Shown: positions 1-10,024 of the stretch, one piece after another
How the letters are laid out: the number at the start of each line of letters is the position of its first letter
How positions within the stretch are numbered: position 1 is the stretch's first letter
Origin: Porphyra umbilicalis
Lineage: Eukaryota > Rhodophyta > Bangiophyceae > Bangiales > Bangiaceae
Length of the DNA: 64,000 nt
Assembly (NCBI GenBank): GCA_002049455.2
Contig: KV918927.1
Coordinates: 1-64,000, forward strand
Direction: 5' to 3'
Notes under the pieces: model-generated
Database searches by the model: none
What the model saw: only the letters and a program-made list of their open reading frames with translations
Told to the model about the DNA's origin: nothing
Position numbers and translations under genes: made by a program

Positions 1-692
1 AGCTTTTCGCCACGGACGTGACGGACCCCTACTCGGCTGGGTTGAGGGAAACCAAGTCCACGATGGGCGCTTACACGCGGATCGACAAGCTCGGGCGCCG
101 TACCCTGTTTGTAGGGTCGCAGACCGGGCTGCGGGCCATCCAGGACTTCGTGAACGATGACAGCGACGCAGAGGAGTCCGAGTTGGCCCCAGAAGAGGAC
201 GTAGTCCACGTTTCCGTCCGTATTGCGGCGACGGCGCCGTCCGCTTGCGACGAGAAGCGGCGGCTGCGTTTGATGTCTGCTGCTCGTGTCGCGACGTCAG
301 CTGCACAAGAGCTGGCTGTCAAGGCCGAGGGTATTGTCGTCGCCCGCGCCCACGAGGACTTCTCCATGTGGCTCTCTTCTTCTGAAGACGGGTCGTATGA
401 CCGGGAGTCGGACGACAGCGTCCTGGAGTTTGAGAAGGAAGCGATGGAGGGCGCCAGGGAGTTTATCGGCGCGGAGCTGCACATGGCTGCGGTTTGAGAT
501 CCAGAGGCGAAGTGCGATACCCAGTGGATGAAGTACTTTGGGACAGAAGGCGAGGAGAAGGAGGGGGAGGAAGGCGACGGCGAGAAGGAGGAGGAGAAGG
601 AGGAGGGCGATGGCAAGGAGGGGGAGAAGGAGGACGATGGCGAGGAGGAGGAGGAGGATGAAGATGGCGAGGAGGAGGAGGAGAGCAAGTGA
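1..692 (+). CDS. 3' part of an acidic protein gene, unknown function
   Basis: The frame is open from the left edge of the window, so the true start lies outside. About 164 codons run to a TGA at 495-497; the first visible ATG is near 63. The residues are mixed and natural-looking, with acidic runs such as NDDSDAEESE and an Ala-rich helical stretch in the middle. After the TGA the same frame continues (DPEAKCDTQWMKYFG) into a Glu/Lys/Gly tail that ends at 690-692. The tail could be a second exon, a stop-codon read-through, or coding sequence cut by a recent nonsense change. I do not recognise the family. The opposite-strand serine-rich frames over the tail are only the complement of the GAG-rich DNA. 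Confidence 0.4.
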
Positions 693-919
693 CAAGTGCT
701 CCACCTTTCGCTTTGGTTTGTTCTTCTTGATTTGCTGCTGTGAGTGCCTGCGCTGTTCTCTGTCGAGGTTCAGCAAGGAGCTCCACGCATGTGTACACAA
801 GAACTGCATTTGGTATGTCGAACACTGCATTGGACTGCATCTGCGCTACATCTGTTGATCGCGATGTGGACGAGATGGGCAACATCTTCGGGAAAGATGA
901 AAGTATGTGAGCGGTAGCC

Positions 920-2354
920 CGATGCCACAGCGGGCAGCGGAGCGGGCGGTGGATGACGCGGAGGGGGGGGGGTCGGGGGGGGGAAAGGGGCGGGGAGGGG
1001 GCTGCGCCGCATTCGACGGCGCCGACAAGGACTTTGTGCGTTGAAAAAAGGCAGCGGCGGTGGCGACGCGCGCGCCCAACTGCTGCACCGCCGCGCGCGC
1101 GCGCGCGGCCGCTACCGCCACGCGTTCGCGCGGCGGTGGCTGCTGCCGCCGCCGCCATTGCCGCCTCCGGCGCCGCGCACCGCCCCGCGCCGCTGCCCCG
1201 CATGTGGCTCGCCTTGAGGGCGGCCTGCGGAGGCGGCGGCAGCGGCGGCAGCCGGCCGGCCACGCGCCACGCCGCGCAGTCCTTGACGCGACGGCGGTGG
1301 ACGGCCGTCCTTGCGGCGTCGGCCACCACCAGCACCGGCAAAGCCCCTTCCCTCCTCCGTGCCACCCACCCACCCTCTGCCATAACGGCGATGGCGGCGG
1401 CGGCGGCGGCGGGGGCGGCGACCCCACACGGACCCGCCACCAGACGTGGACGGCCACGGCCTCCAGCCGCCGCCTCGTCCTCACAGGCTTCCCCGCCGCC
1501 GCTGTCACGGCTGCCGTCGGCGTAGCGGACGTCCCCCCCGCCGTCGCCGGCGGGGTGGTCGGCGCGCCCGCCGGCGCCGCCGCCGCCGCCGCCGACACCG
1601 CCGACACCGCGTCGGCCGCCGCAGCCACCCGACGCCCGCCCACGCTGTCCGGCCGCAGGCACGCGGCGGTTGTGGCGCCGCCGCGGGGCGGCAAAGCGCC
1701 AGAGGTGTCGGCGGCGGCGACAAAGGCGATGGCGGCGGTGACGGCGGCGACGGCGGCGGCGGCGGCGGCGGCAGGGGCGGCGGCGACGGCGAAGGCGGCG
1801 GCGGCGGCGAGAGCCGCAGAGGCGGCGGCGACGGCAGCGGCGGAGGCAGCGGCGGCAAAGGCGGCGACGGCGGCAACGATGACGGCGGTGGCAACAGCGG
1901 CCGCGGCGATGGCGGCCACAGTGGAAGCAGCGACGGCGCCTACGGCGCCGACGGCGGCGGCAACGGCAGTGGCGGCAGCGACGGCGACGATAGCAAAGAT
2001 GGCGGCGGCAAGGGCGGTCGTCGCGGCAACGACGACGCCTTCGAAGGCGGCGGCAACGGCTGCGCTGGCGGCAATGGCGACCCCTTCTTCCCCCCCCCCC
2101 CCCCCCCACCACCCACTTCGACGCTCGCCGTCGACCAGGCGGCGGCGAGGGGGTGGTCATCCCCGCCCCCGCCCCCAACAATCGTCGTGCCACGCGTGCA
2201 GGCGGGCTCGCATACGTGGCGCAACGCGCAGGCGACGCTGCTCCCGACCACAACGCCGCACGCGCCGCCGCCGCCGCCGCCACCGCCGCCGCCGCCGCGC
2301 GTTGACCGGTCGACGGCGGGCGCGCGCGTGCTCGGAGCAGCGGCGGCGGCGGTG

Positions 2355-2390
<36 letters not shown>

Positions 2391-2545
2391 ACGCCACTGC
2401 TCGGGGCGACGGTCCCCCCCCGACGCCCCCGGCGTGTCTCTTTTCACGGCGCCGCAGGGGCGGCGGAGGAACCCTGCTGCGGCGGCACCGAGCCTCTCGT
2501 CGCCCGTCGCGAGAGCGACCATTTTGCGCGCTTTAGCCGGTTAGG
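920..2545. repeat. GCC/GGC trinucleotide-rich low-complexity block
   Basis: About 1.6 kb of nearly pure GGC/GCC-type triplets interspersed with GAC, GCA and GTC, plus poly-G and poly-C tracts (for example C18 at 2090-2107). Long frames open on both strands encode Ala, Gly, Pro or Arg repeats. They overlap each other in several frames, which is expected when stop codons are absent by composition. I see no domain, no splice structure and no consistent codon pattern, so I annotate it as a repeat and not as a gene. Confidence 0.7.
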
Positions 2546-2547
2546 GG

Positions 2548-2990
2548 GGGGCGGGGGCGTGAGGCCACGGCGATGGCCGCTGAGCCGCAGGTTTGTTCGT
2601 GGGGGGGGGGGGGGCGAAGAGAGGCCACCCTCGGGGCTGCCGCGCTCCCAGGGAGGTGGCAGCGGCGGCGCAGATGTGCGCGCGGGTTGAAGGGGGGGGG
2701 TGGGGGGAGTGGGGGTGTAAGGCCACTTGGGTAGCAGCGCAGCCTGCGGGTTTGGGCGTGGATGGGAAGGAGGGCGGCAAGAGGCCGCCCGCAGGTGTAG
2801 GTATGTGCTTGGGAGGGAGGGGGTGGGGGGCGTTAGGCCACGGCATGCCGCGAGTTTGGACGTAGGTGGGGAGAAGGGCGGGGGGAGGCCGCCCTCAGCG
2901 CCGCCGCTCCCCTGGGACGGGTGGCCACGGCTGTGGCGGCAGCGGCGCGGGTGTGAGCGTATGCTGGGGTGGGGGGGGCGGGGGGGGTGG
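2548..2990. repeat. Three-copy G-rich minisatellite, unit about 160 bp
   Basis: Three degenerate head-to-tail copies begin near 2548, 2718 and 2829. Each opens with GGGGGCGT or GGGGGTGT followed by AGGCCAC, then a CCGC(A/G)GGTTTG-type segment, a GGCCGCCCTC-type segment and a G-run. The middle copy is shortened to about 110 bp. The G14 tract at 2601-2614 and the other G-runs make the block a candidate for G-quadruplex formation. Confidence 0.6.
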
Positions 2991-3039
2991 GGGCGTGTGT
3001 GGCGGGGGGGGGCGCCACCTGGTGCTTTTCATGGACGCA

Positions 3040-4360
3040 CGAACTGACGCCTCCCCTGCGGCATTTGCTCTTTCTGAGCTACTCTTGCTTGCCTGTGATG
3101 GCCTCATTTTCGTGCACGCGCTAGGGAAATGACGCCCGTGCCTGTTGCGGGTGAGATGTCCAGGAGATACTTGGAAGGCACGCACCTGTTCCGAGGTTGA
3201 CATGAACGGAGATGCAGGGCAGGTGCATTATGAATGCAACCTGATCAATTCGACTTGGCCCGTTGCACAGCCCCGACTCGCCCGGAGCCCCAGCACCGCA
3301 GTTCAGAAGCAGCCTCGGCTGTGCTCCCGGACACGACAGTGTCAGGGCGGTGTGCCCGGTGTCTGCGACAGTGTGTCTGACCACCCAACACGGGTGCCAG
3401 ACATAGCAGGCCGCTGATGTCAAGCTGTCAAGTGGCCTGCCTGGAAAGCAGCTCAATTCAAGTGGCGACAACTTCATGCAAGTGACGGCAAGTGGTGGCA
3501 AGCTCCATCCGTGCCGGGATAACCGGCGGATGGCTGAACAAGAATTAGCGAGCCGTTAAGGCGTGAATGAAGTAGGAAATAAATGAATCAAATTATACAT
3601 GACCTCGCCGCAGCCGGTTAGACGGATGACATTGCTTTGCAAAGAATCCATGCATCTGAACTTACATATGACGACATCTGCAGGCCTGTCGTGCGAAACT
3701 TTCGAAAATGCGATGGTCTGCGAAATGCAGCCGAAGTGCAGTGAGATGCGGCTGAGATGCGGTGGGCACGGCTGCCGACGATGTGCCCATACAGCCTGGA
3801 AATCAACCTGAGCTCCTCTTTTCTCTGCAATTCTGGCAACGAGACAGTAGAAAATCTCAACATCTCGCGTGGGCAGCGTGCTCCGTGCCAAGAAACGCAG
3901 ATCAAGGTGAAACAGAAAGTGAGTTCTGCTGGATGCAACGTCCTGACAGCAAATACGGGCTTTCTTTCGGCTTCGATGCCTTCTTACTGTCCTTTTCAAC
4001 GAAAAGAGTGCTGTTTTTCACAGTCAGTCTCCCTCTCAGTCCGCCAGGACAAAACTCGGGGATCAGCTTTAGACAAGAACTGTGTCCCAGACACGAAACG
4101 TAAACCTTTGTGACAACCAGATTGCGGTAGTTTCTGAGCGAGCGTTACGTAGTGCACGGTGAAGCACTCGCCCGGCCGCGCTGCGGCCGTGTACCTGACG
4201 TTTCCTTAAGAGCAAATGGTGATGTATGTTGCGCTCCCTGGGGCATCCAGAGACTGCCTTCACCCCCCCCCCTTCGGCTCCTTGGGACGCTTCGCCGGGC
4301 TGCCCCCCGCCCCCTGAGGCCTTTCCGCCCCCCACCCTTTCCGCCCCACCCCCCACACCC
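3040..4360. other. No recognisable gene
   Basis: GC is lower than on either side and many short overlapping frames occur on both strands, none above about 150 codons and none with a motif I recognise. A few AAGTGG(C/T)-containing words at 3425-3500 resemble the unit of the minisatellite further right and may be an outlying piece of it. Confidence 0.5.
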
Positions 4361-4364
4361 CTTG

Positions 4365-4870
4365 CACTCCACTTACCCGCCGCCGGTCCACCGCCACTTG
4401 CCCGCCGTTTGACACAGCGCCGCTTGCCCACCGTCAGCCCGCCACCAGCCCACCGCCACCTGCCCGCCACCAATAAACCGCCCGCCGGCCACTTTCCCGC
4501 CACTTTTCCGCCACTTGCCCGACTCCAACGAAGCACCCACCCGCCCACCAGTTGCCCGCCACTTGCCGGCCGCCAACATGCTGCCCGCCCGCCACTCGCT
4601 CCACACTTGCCCGTCGCGAAGCACCCTCCCGCCCCCCATTTGGCCGCGATCGGCCGGCCGCCAACCAAGCGCCTTTCCGCCACCGCGTCACCCCCTGCCC
4701 GCCACCGTCCTGCCGCCATATTCTTACCGTCGACCAACGACCTGCCAGTCACCTACCCACCGACCAACGACCACCCACCTGCCGCTTGTCGACCACTTGC
4801 GCACCACTTGCCCTCCCTTTGCCCACCACCTACCCACCGCCTAATCGACACACACTCACCACCTGTTCGC
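4365..4870. repeat. Degenerate minisatellite, unit CGCCACTTGCC
   Basis: About 500 bp are built from loosely conserved 11-18 bp words of the form CCGCCACTTGCCCGCCAC, with variants such as CACCAACCGCC and CCACCTGCC. Frames on the plus strand read as Pro/His/Arg-rich and on the minus strand as Gly/Trp-rich, which is only the translation of the repeat. It is flanked by C-rich sequence on the left and an A-rich segment with AATAAA (about 5010) on the right. Confidence 0.7.
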
Positions 4871-5058
4871 CGCCTGGCTGCCTCCCCCTGTGCGCAGAAG
4901 AGCGGACGATGAAGAACCCCAGCACAAAAGAAACGAAGAGCAGAAGCCCAGTACATTCACCAGAGCAAGCACAGCATACAAAGCTCAGCGTAAAGGCAAG
5001 ACATAACGAAAATAAAGCGCCCGAGCAAGCAAGCGAGCATACTCAGAAGCACTCACGA

Positions 5059-5907
5059 CTAGCAGCTCTCAGGAGAAGCACCATGACTGACAATGAAATC
5101 TTTGTCAGTGCTATTCTTCGGCGACCTCCCCGCGCTCTCCTCGTCGGAGTCGACGCGTCTGGTAATCCAATTTGGCCGCCGCTTGCGCCGCACGACTGGC
5201 CTCTTTCCCAAGGCCGTCGGCGACAGCGGATGCCGCTGATGGTTGAACCCCAATAGGTCATCGATGGCTGCGTCCGTGCCGCTTGTCACGTCATCGCCAT
5301 CACCCCCGTCGCCGTCCACATTTGCACTCACATCGGCACCGCCACCGGTACCAACACCGCCATCACCCCCGGCAGTGCTATCTTTTCCGCCACCACCGTC
5401 GTCCGCCCGATTCACACCTCCAGCACCACCGCCGCCATTACCTGCGCCGCCGCCCTCGACATCTTCACGCCGATCGCAACCGCCGCCATCAGAAGAACGG
5501 CCTCCAGGACTGTTTGCGTCGTCGTGGTCGTCAATGACAGCGACATCGTCCTTGCGGTGCGCGACCCAGTGGCACACGAGCTTCTTGGGCTGCGCGACCT
5601 CTACTGGCGTGACGCCCTAGACACTTTCCCCCCTCTTGTCAACGGCGATATTCAATTCGATCGAGGCGTTTGGTACGCCCCGGTCGTCGGTGATGGTTGC
5701 ACGCTCTTTGTTTCCCTTGTTGGTCAAAGTCAGCGCGCCCCATCCGTCTGTGCCGTTGTCGACATGCGCGTGTACACACTTGAAGTTTTTGGCCCAGACA
5801 ACCCTGTCCATCTTCACGACGCCACCGTGCAGACCAGAGGCGCTTGACTTCTTGCTCTCGACCGGGAGCAAGTCCTTGACGCGTTTTTGCTCGAGAGAGA
5901 GGCGGGC
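5059..5907 (-). pseudogene. 3'-most coding block of a decayed spliced gene, unknown family
   Basis: One frame runs from about 5907 to a stop at 5059. It is interrupted by a single TAG at 5617-5619, with clearly continuous coding on both sides (ending GESV, resuming GVTPVEVAQPKK). The left boundary on the minus strand looks like a splice acceptor: a pyrimidine-rich run ending in TTATCACAG, then the coding words ARLSLEQKRVKDLLP. The first part is mixed globular sequence (MDRVVWAKNFKCVHAHVD; ERATITDDRGVPNAS). The second part is Gly/Asp-rich low complexity, then a basic tail (GKRPVVRRKRRPNW). I do not recognise the family. It lies just downstream of the next block on the same strand and is probably the same gene. 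Confidence 0.4.
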
Positions 5908-6089
5908 CTGTGATAAGGAACGCCAGTACAGTGACATGGCACAGCTCATAGCATAAATAAAAGAGTTTGTGCCATGGGGTTAAGCAAGAGCAGGCAGAAC
6001 ACCGTCAGTAAATTCGTCCAAAACACACAGCGGTCACACAATGCGGTCAACGTTTCATCGTTCTACTCGTCACTCGCGTTCACTTGCAC
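5908..6089 (-). other. Candidate intron between two minus-strand coding blocks
   Basis: On the minus strand a possible donor (G|GTGCAAGT, exon end at 6090) is followed 182 bp later by a pyrimidine-rich acceptor (GTTCCTTATCACAG, ending at 5908). Removing this segment would link the two coding blocks on either side. The donor is not a perfect consensus, and I have not shown that the joined frame is preserved. Confidence 0.3.
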
Positions 6090-7275
6090 CAAAGCAATCC
6101 AAAATCCTCCATGTTGCCACCACAGAAGAAGAGTATGGTTGCCCACGTCGCGAGCACTGTCCCCCGCCGACCAGCGACATATTCCAGGAAGCCATGCCAG
6201 CCGATAGAGCCAGCTGCTGCCGGCTTCGACTGCCTGTCAAACAAGGCGCCCTCTTCCCAAGTTCGCCGTATGACCTTGTTCAGGCTGCAATGGATGTTAT
6301 TCCGTGTCTTTCCCAACCATAGAGTCAGCGCCACAGGGGCGGGCTCCTTGGTTTTCCTTGGCGCGGAACTCGTCTTGCCCCAACCGCTCGCGCTGGAAGC
6401 GGCCGATCGAAACATCGTCTTCAAAACGTTCTTCGCTGCTGCAGCAACGAACCAAGGCACGTCCATCACCACGCTTCTCGGCACGGCGTCGAGTGTGTTG
6501 GCAGAATGAAAACCGTCATCAGCCGATTGCGGTTGTACGAGCGCATGCAGTACACGCTTAGTCAGTACAAGTCAAATGCCGAGAACGCGCGGCTGCCCGG
6601 ATGACACGACGGGGAGCGCCTTTCTGATTCTGACGACCACCGACCGACGTAGGGAGAAGTGACTCTTCACGCCACAGGCGAGTGCCCCGCCAACGGCCTC
6701 GCCCTCACCGGCACCGTCGCCGTCCGCGCCCACAGCTCTTCCAGCGCCACAAGCACGACGGGCGCCACCGTCACCACTGGCGGAAGCGTCAAGGTCCGCG
6801 CCCATGACGCCCCTGTCCTTGTCGTCACTACCAGGGCCGTCATCGCCCCTCCCGCTGCCTCCGTCCTTGCCATCGCCACCGTCACCGCCCGCACCGGCTG
6901 AACCACGACAACCAACGCCATCACCCGCGGGGGCCCCCGCGTCGACGGCGCAGGTCCCTTGGAGCTTTCGCCTCGAAGGGCGGGACTTGTCATGCGTCAG
7001 GCCCACCTCGCCGACGGGCAACTCCGAGTTAACGGCCATGCGCGAAACCGCTATCTCCGTGATGTACGAAATGTGCGCGAAAATGTACCTACACCTCTGC
7101 GCACAACTTATTCATCACGGCGATTGCGGCGTCCTCCGCCAACGTTTGCGCCTTCTTGCGCTTCCGTAACGCGGTTGATGGTGACACTGAGGCAGGAGCG
7201 GGGTTGGTGTCAATGAGCAACTGCCGGATGCCTTGCTTGCTGGTTTTCCAGCAGCTGAAGTCCAGCCCCGCTTGC
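6080..7275 (-). pseudogene. Central coding block of the same decayed unknown gene
   Basis: On the minus strand a strong acceptor-like sequence (GGTTTTTTGATGCAG, ending at 7276) is followed by natural-looking coding: QAGLDFSCWKTSKQGIRQLL, then a basic helical segment ALRKRKKAQTLAEDAAIAVM. One frame change lies near 7090. From the ATG at 7039 a single frame then runs to 6080, broken only by a TGA at 6572-6574. It includes an internal Gly/Asp-rich stretch and a globular-looking C-terminal part (VPWFVAAAAKNVLKTMF; WLGKTRNNIHCSLNKVIRRT). The TGA could derive from CGA. The family is unknown to me. The globular residues either side of the decay points suggest real former coding, not chance. Confidence 0.4.
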
Positions 7276-9133
7276 CTGCATCAAAAAACCACGAAAGGAA
7301 GGGAAGCACAAGCGTCCAAGGGACGCCCAGGCAGTACTGGCATACGATATAAAAAGAAACACCTCTTCAAGTACAGCAGCAGCAGTATGAAGATATCTCA
7401 AGAAAAGGAGAGTACAAGACAGATTGCAGCAAGCAGAACAAATGTTCAGTTGGTGGAAGGCATTGGCGCTGGCGTTGGCGTTGCGAGTTGCTGTTCGCTT
7501 TTCACTTGCCCTTGGACCACTTGAGCCAGCCGCCGGCGGCGGCATGCGACCTGAATAACGCAGGCTAATGACATATGAGCGACCAGGCGGCGTCGCCTGA
7601 TCGTCTGGGTTGACCTCATCCGCTGCCGAGGGCGCATCAACATCCATCGCGTCACCCATGTCGCTGGTGTTGCGCGCGACGCGCGCGTCGCCGATTTCTA
7701 TGACGGCCTCAGCGCTTGGATTGGTGGCGGCGGCCCCTCTGGCACCCGTACTGGCCACCGACGCCAGCCTGTCAACCGCGTCTGCCGCACTGGCGGCGGC
7801 CACCATGTCGGTGGTGACGCACACAGTCTCGGCGATGGTAATCGTCGTGGCGGAGGCGCCCGTATTGACGACGGTCACTGTGTTTGCCGCGGCGTCCGTT
7901 CTGGCAGCGGCGAGCGTATTGGTAGCAGGAGCGACCGCACTGGCGGCGATTACCGTCCTGGAAGCGGGGGAGACCGTACTGGCGGCGGCGTGCGTGTTGG
8001 CAGTTGCGGCATCGGGGGGGGCTGGGCCGTTGAAGGTGGCGGTTGAGGCGCCCGTGTTAAGGGCAGCGACCGGGTTGACAGCGGGGGTGCCCTAGTTGGC
8101 GGCGGCGACCGTGTTGAAAGCGGGGGTGCTCTTGTTTGAGGCGGCGACCGTGTTGACTGCGGGGGTGCCTTTGTGGGCGTGGGCGGTTGTCTTGGCGGCG
8201 GCGATTTTTCTCGCCTGGGCGACCTTACTCGCAGGGGCGACCGTACTCGCGGGGGCGTCCGTACTCGAGGGGGCAACCGTTCCGCCGCGGGCATCAGTAC
8301 CGCCTGGGGCAACCGTACCGCCAGGGCAACCGTCCTTGGGGCGGTGACCTTGGCAGCAGTCGGGGCGACCGTACTGGCGGGCGCGGCCGTCTTGGCAGCC
8401 GGAGAGCCCGTGCTGGCGAAGGCTACCGTCTTGGCAGGGGGCGCACCCGTGCTGACGGAAGCGACAGCGGGAACAATGCGGAGGACCGCGCTGATAGCGG
8501 CCAGCCTGTGCACATTGTTGTCCGTGTTGGAAGCGGGGACGGCCATGCTTTCGGTGGCGACCGCAGGAATCGCAGCGGCCACCTGGCGGGCTGCCACGTG
8601 CGTGCTGGTGGCCCCAAGATAGGAAGTGGCGGCGCCCGTGATAGTATTGGGGCTCGCCTCTGCGGTTGCGATCATGTTGAGGGCCGCAACCAGCCTCGCG
8701 TCCGCTGCCGTGATTGTTTCGAGTGAGACAGCGGAATCCCGAGTCCCGTCCGTCTGCGGCACTGGCGTGATGTCCGGCACGGGAATCGTTGTCCCCAGGG
8801 TAGGAAGCTTCGGCAACAAAGGCGGGGTGGGCGGGAGAGCGAGGCCGTTGACCAGCATGGATGCCGACGCGGCGGCGGTCGGGGCTGCGGCATGCACGCC
8901 AGCAGGATCGAAATGGTCCGCGTCAGCACTGCCGACACAACCAGTTTTGCCGCCTTGGAGACCTTGGCTGTCACCGGAGCCGACAACATAGCCGGTGGCT
9001 GTAGGATCACAGACAGGGGGCATTGCTGCCGGGACGTTGGTTGCAACGTCAATGTGTCCCTCATTTGTGGCAGCCAGTGCGTGAAGAGCGGCCTCAACAA
9101 GGCGCCTAACGTTGTCCAGCAGAGTCATATCAC
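7210..9133 (-). pseudogene. Ala/Thr-repeat coding block, 5' part of the decayed unknown gene
   Basis: The block opens at an ATG at 9128 (MTLLDNVRRLVEAALHALAA), just after a possible acceptor (CTGCAGCCAG) ending at 9134. A helical start leads into a long Ala/Thr/Pro/Val-rich region made of degenerate repeats of the form NTVAAANTGA, from about 8500 to 7750. One frame change lies near 8300 and one TAG at 8092-8094. The C-terminal part (about 7800-7440) is less repetitive (VIEIGDARVARNTSDMGDAM). From about 7440 to 7277 the sequence looks intronic: pyrimidine-rich, ending in an acceptor. Likely the same gene as the two blocks downstream. Confidence 0.4.
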
Positions 9134-9278
9134 CTGGCTGCAGGTGGCCTGGAGGGGAATCAGATGGTTGGGATAGAGGGGTAAGGGGGTGTCGGCGGAA
9201 GGCGTGAGGCCAGGACCTGGAGGAGAGAGAGGGAACAGCCGGGAGCGATGCGAAAGAACAAAAGCAGCCCGCCAGTCA

Positions 9279-9548
9279 TCAGTCCTCAAGACATGACGGT
9301 GACGCCTGTCCCTTGCTCTCAAGAGTGCAACGTTGGGTCCAGTCGTCGCTTCGGGCCCGCTGCGGGCACGCTCCGTCGATGTCGCTGAGCAGCCTGCAAC
9401 AGCACACGGGGAGGGGGTCGTCTGGGTAACGGCTGTGACGGTACCGGTTCGACGGCCAGCGTAGGTACACCCCCCGGGCACGGACAAGCTCATTTACAGT
9501 CGTCGCTGTACCAATCAGCACACGAGTTTCTGTCAGCTCGGCATGCAT
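9279..9548 (-). CDS. Short ORF, possible upstream exon of the unknown minus-strand gene
   Basis: An 89-codon frame starts at an ATG. Its first 50 residues look like ordinary protein (TETRVLIGTATTVNELVRAR, then RYPDDPLPVCCCRLL) and the tail looks less so. It lies 150 bp upstream of the acceptor-like site that precedes the Ala/Thr-repeat block and is on the same strand, so it may be an earlier exon. No motif identifies it, and chance cannot be excluded in GC-rich DNA. Confidence 0.25.
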   Translation of the reverse strand: MHAELTETRVLIGTATTVNELVRARGVYLRWPSNRYRHSRYPDDPLPVCCCRLLSDIDGACPQRARSDDWTQRCTLESKGQASPSCLED

Positions 9549-9757
9549 TGCTCAATGCTTTTCGATAGTGTACTGAGGGATCAGTGCTAGAAAGGTGTGC
9601 CACGGACAACTGACCGTGACCGGCCTGGACTGGGTCAGCAACAGACGGCTCCCCGCCCGTGCTCGACAGCACTGAGCCTTGGAAGGAATACAGCCTGGTG
9701 TGGTACGCACTGTTGTCAGCACTGTGCTGAGTCCATTAACAAAACGATTGAGAGAGG

Positions 9758-9769
9758 CTATATTTAAAT
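9758..9769 (+). promoter_or_regulatory. TATA-like AT-rich box upstream of the C2H2 transposase gene
   Basis: CTATATTTAAAT stands out in otherwise GC-rich DNA, about 260 bp upstream of the ATG at 10025. The position suits a core promoter of the transposase gene with a leader, but nothing else supports a transcription start. Confidence 0.25.
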
Positions 9770-9837
9770 TTCTGTGGTACTTCTTCGTGTATTTATTGAT
9801 TTGTGCTGAGCCAATGAACTGGGCGGATCAATACTCT

Positions 9838-9912
9838 GGTGAGTACATACCTGTCGTGAGTACAAATGTGTCGTGAGTGAGTACACATCTGTCGTGAGTA
9901 CACACTTCTCGC
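9838..9912. repeat. Short tandem repeat, unit GTCGTGAGTACACATCT-like
   Basis: Four imperfect copies of a word of 13-20 bp built on TCGTGAGTACA lie head to tail, about 110 bp upstream of the C2H2-transposase start. Confidence 0.6.
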
Positions 9913-10024
9913 GAGCACGCACCGTCGGACGCGTCGCTAGACGCACTGCACCGTTCCACCGTCCGCTGGCTTTGGCCTCTGTACTGACGTTTGACGTGAC
10001 GATCAACCGCGCCTGACTGCGGCT

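Noticed and set aside
463-2544. Very long overlapping frames (644 codons minus, 494 and 414 codons plus)
   Set aside because: They overlap in several frames on both strands, consist of Ala/Gly/Pro/Arg runs, and follow from GCC-type repeats that lack stop codons.
4365-4870. A CRISPR-like array
   Set aside because: Units are short, degenerate and contiguous, with no uniform repeats separated by unique spacers, in a eukaryotic setting.
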